Source of the DNA: a bacterium
GTDB taxonomy: Bacteria; Babelota; Babeliae; Babelales; Chromulinivoraceae
Reading direction: 5' to 3'
DNA length: 5,810 nucleotides
NCBI GenBank assembly: GCA_947377595.1
Contig: CANCGK010000060.1
Span: 1-5,810 of the forward strand
This document shows positions 5,617 to 5,810 of this stretch, piece by piece (positions within the stretch are counted from its first letter, which is position 1; each line of letters starts with the position of its first letter). A program made the position numbers and the translations under genes. A model generated the notes under the pieces. That model had not been told where the DNA came from. It worked only from the letters and a program-made list of their open reading frames with translations, and made no database searches.

Positions 5617-5703
5617 TTATTTTATATCAAAATAGGTTAAAGCTGACTTGCCAACTACGCCAAATCCCCAAATTCCTATTTTTTTATCAGTAAAATTATT
5701 CAT
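5617..5703 (-). pseudogene. Orphaned 5' end of murD (28-codon reading frame)
   Basis: The ATG at 5701-5703 opens a frame encoding the same 26 residues as murD (MNNFTDKKIG, IWGFGVVGKSALTYFD), then Ile-Lys and TAA (5617-5619). It has a good leader (AAGATGA 4 bases before the ATG) and faces the divergent intergenic region. It is therefore probably the original murD start, cut off from the rest of the gene when the DUF1016 cassette arrived. The peptide contains only the first beta-strand and loop of the nucleotide-binding fold and cannot be active. It may still be translated, acting as a leader peptide upstream of the DUF1016 fragment and murD. Confidence 0.85.
5626..5703 (-). repeat. 78-bp direct repeat, orphan copy of the murD head
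   Basis: Partner of the repeat at 5148-5225, 478 bases away in the same orientation. The two copies bracket 400 bases (5226-5625) that hold the DUF1016 fragment. Confidence 0.95.
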
Positions 5704-5774
5704 ATTCATCTTGTTTTGTTATACTACAATCTTAAGAATTATTAATAGTATTGAGTATACAAAAAGGTTGATCT
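5704..5774. promoter_or_regulatory. Divergent promoter region for the murD side and the 5775 gene
   Basis: This 71-base AT-rich gap separates the orphan murD start (leftward) from a plus-strand start at 5775. TATACT (5720-5725) is a possible rightward -10, and TATAAC (5723-5718, leftward) a possible leftward -10. No good -35 is evident for either. Placement between two divergent starts is the main support. Confidence 0.35.
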
Positions 5775-5810
5775 ATGAGCAATCACGAAGAAAAAGAAAA
5801 AAATGTTGTC
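5775..5810 (+). CDS. Start of an unidentified gene, cut by the window edge
   Basis: Only 12 codons are visible: MSNHEEKEKNVV. An AAGG ribosome-binding site lies 7 bases before the ATG, and an AT-rich divergent intergenic region lies upstream. The N-terminus is highly charged and not a signal peptide, so a cytoplasmic product is likely. Too little is present to name it. Confidence 0.55.
   Translation, partial: MSNHEEKEKNVV

Noticed and set aside
5226..5625. DUF1016 cassette as a complete insertion sequence
   Set aside because: There is no transposase and no terminal inverted repeats at the edges. Only the 78-bp direct repeats of murD bracket it.

Overview
The window is AT-rich (about one third G+C by eye). 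It carries a complete murD (peptidoglycan synthesis), a truncated DUF1016 gene, and a cluster of small Sec-exported proteins with no family I recognise. Every complete reading frame ends in TAA. The mix of low G+C, lineage-specific exported proteins, local tandem duplication and DUF1016 debris suits a host-associated bacterium with a wall or remnant wall. Candidatus Dependentiae (TM6) is my best guess, but that is an impression of style and not a proven placement.

Layout. (1) 1-1424, minus strand: three consecutive exported-protein genes reading leftward from 1424, the last running off the left edge. The first two are distant paralogues. (2) 1425-1631: a divergent intergenic region. (3) 1515 to about 4024: an old direct tandem duplication. 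Each unit holds a promoter, a plus-strand gene for an exported coiled-coil protein, a strong terminator and the 3' end of murD. The left unit keeps only a decayed murD tail (2578 to about 2740). The right unit runs into the intact murD. (4) 3858-5225, minus strand: murD. (5) 5218-5703: a cassette at the head of murD. It contains a truncated DUF1016 gene and is flanked by two 78-bp direct copies of the first 26 codons of murD, which differ at only two silent sites. (6) 5704-5774: a second divergent intergenic region, then the first 12 codons of a plus-strand gene leaving the window.

The two duplications are the main interest. The tandem coiled-coil genes have nearly identical ends and very different middles, and the terminator hairpin between their units appears to have flipped orientation. 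At murD, the DUF1016 cassette has displaced the original leader. murD now starts inside the last codons of the DUF1016 fragment (8-base overlap), and the Shine-Dalgarno-like GGGGA is supplied by the conserved Pro-Trp-Gly-His codons of DUF1016. The original murD head survives upstream as a 28-codon reading frame.

I found no tRNA, rRNA, CRISPR array, complete insertion sequence or transposase.
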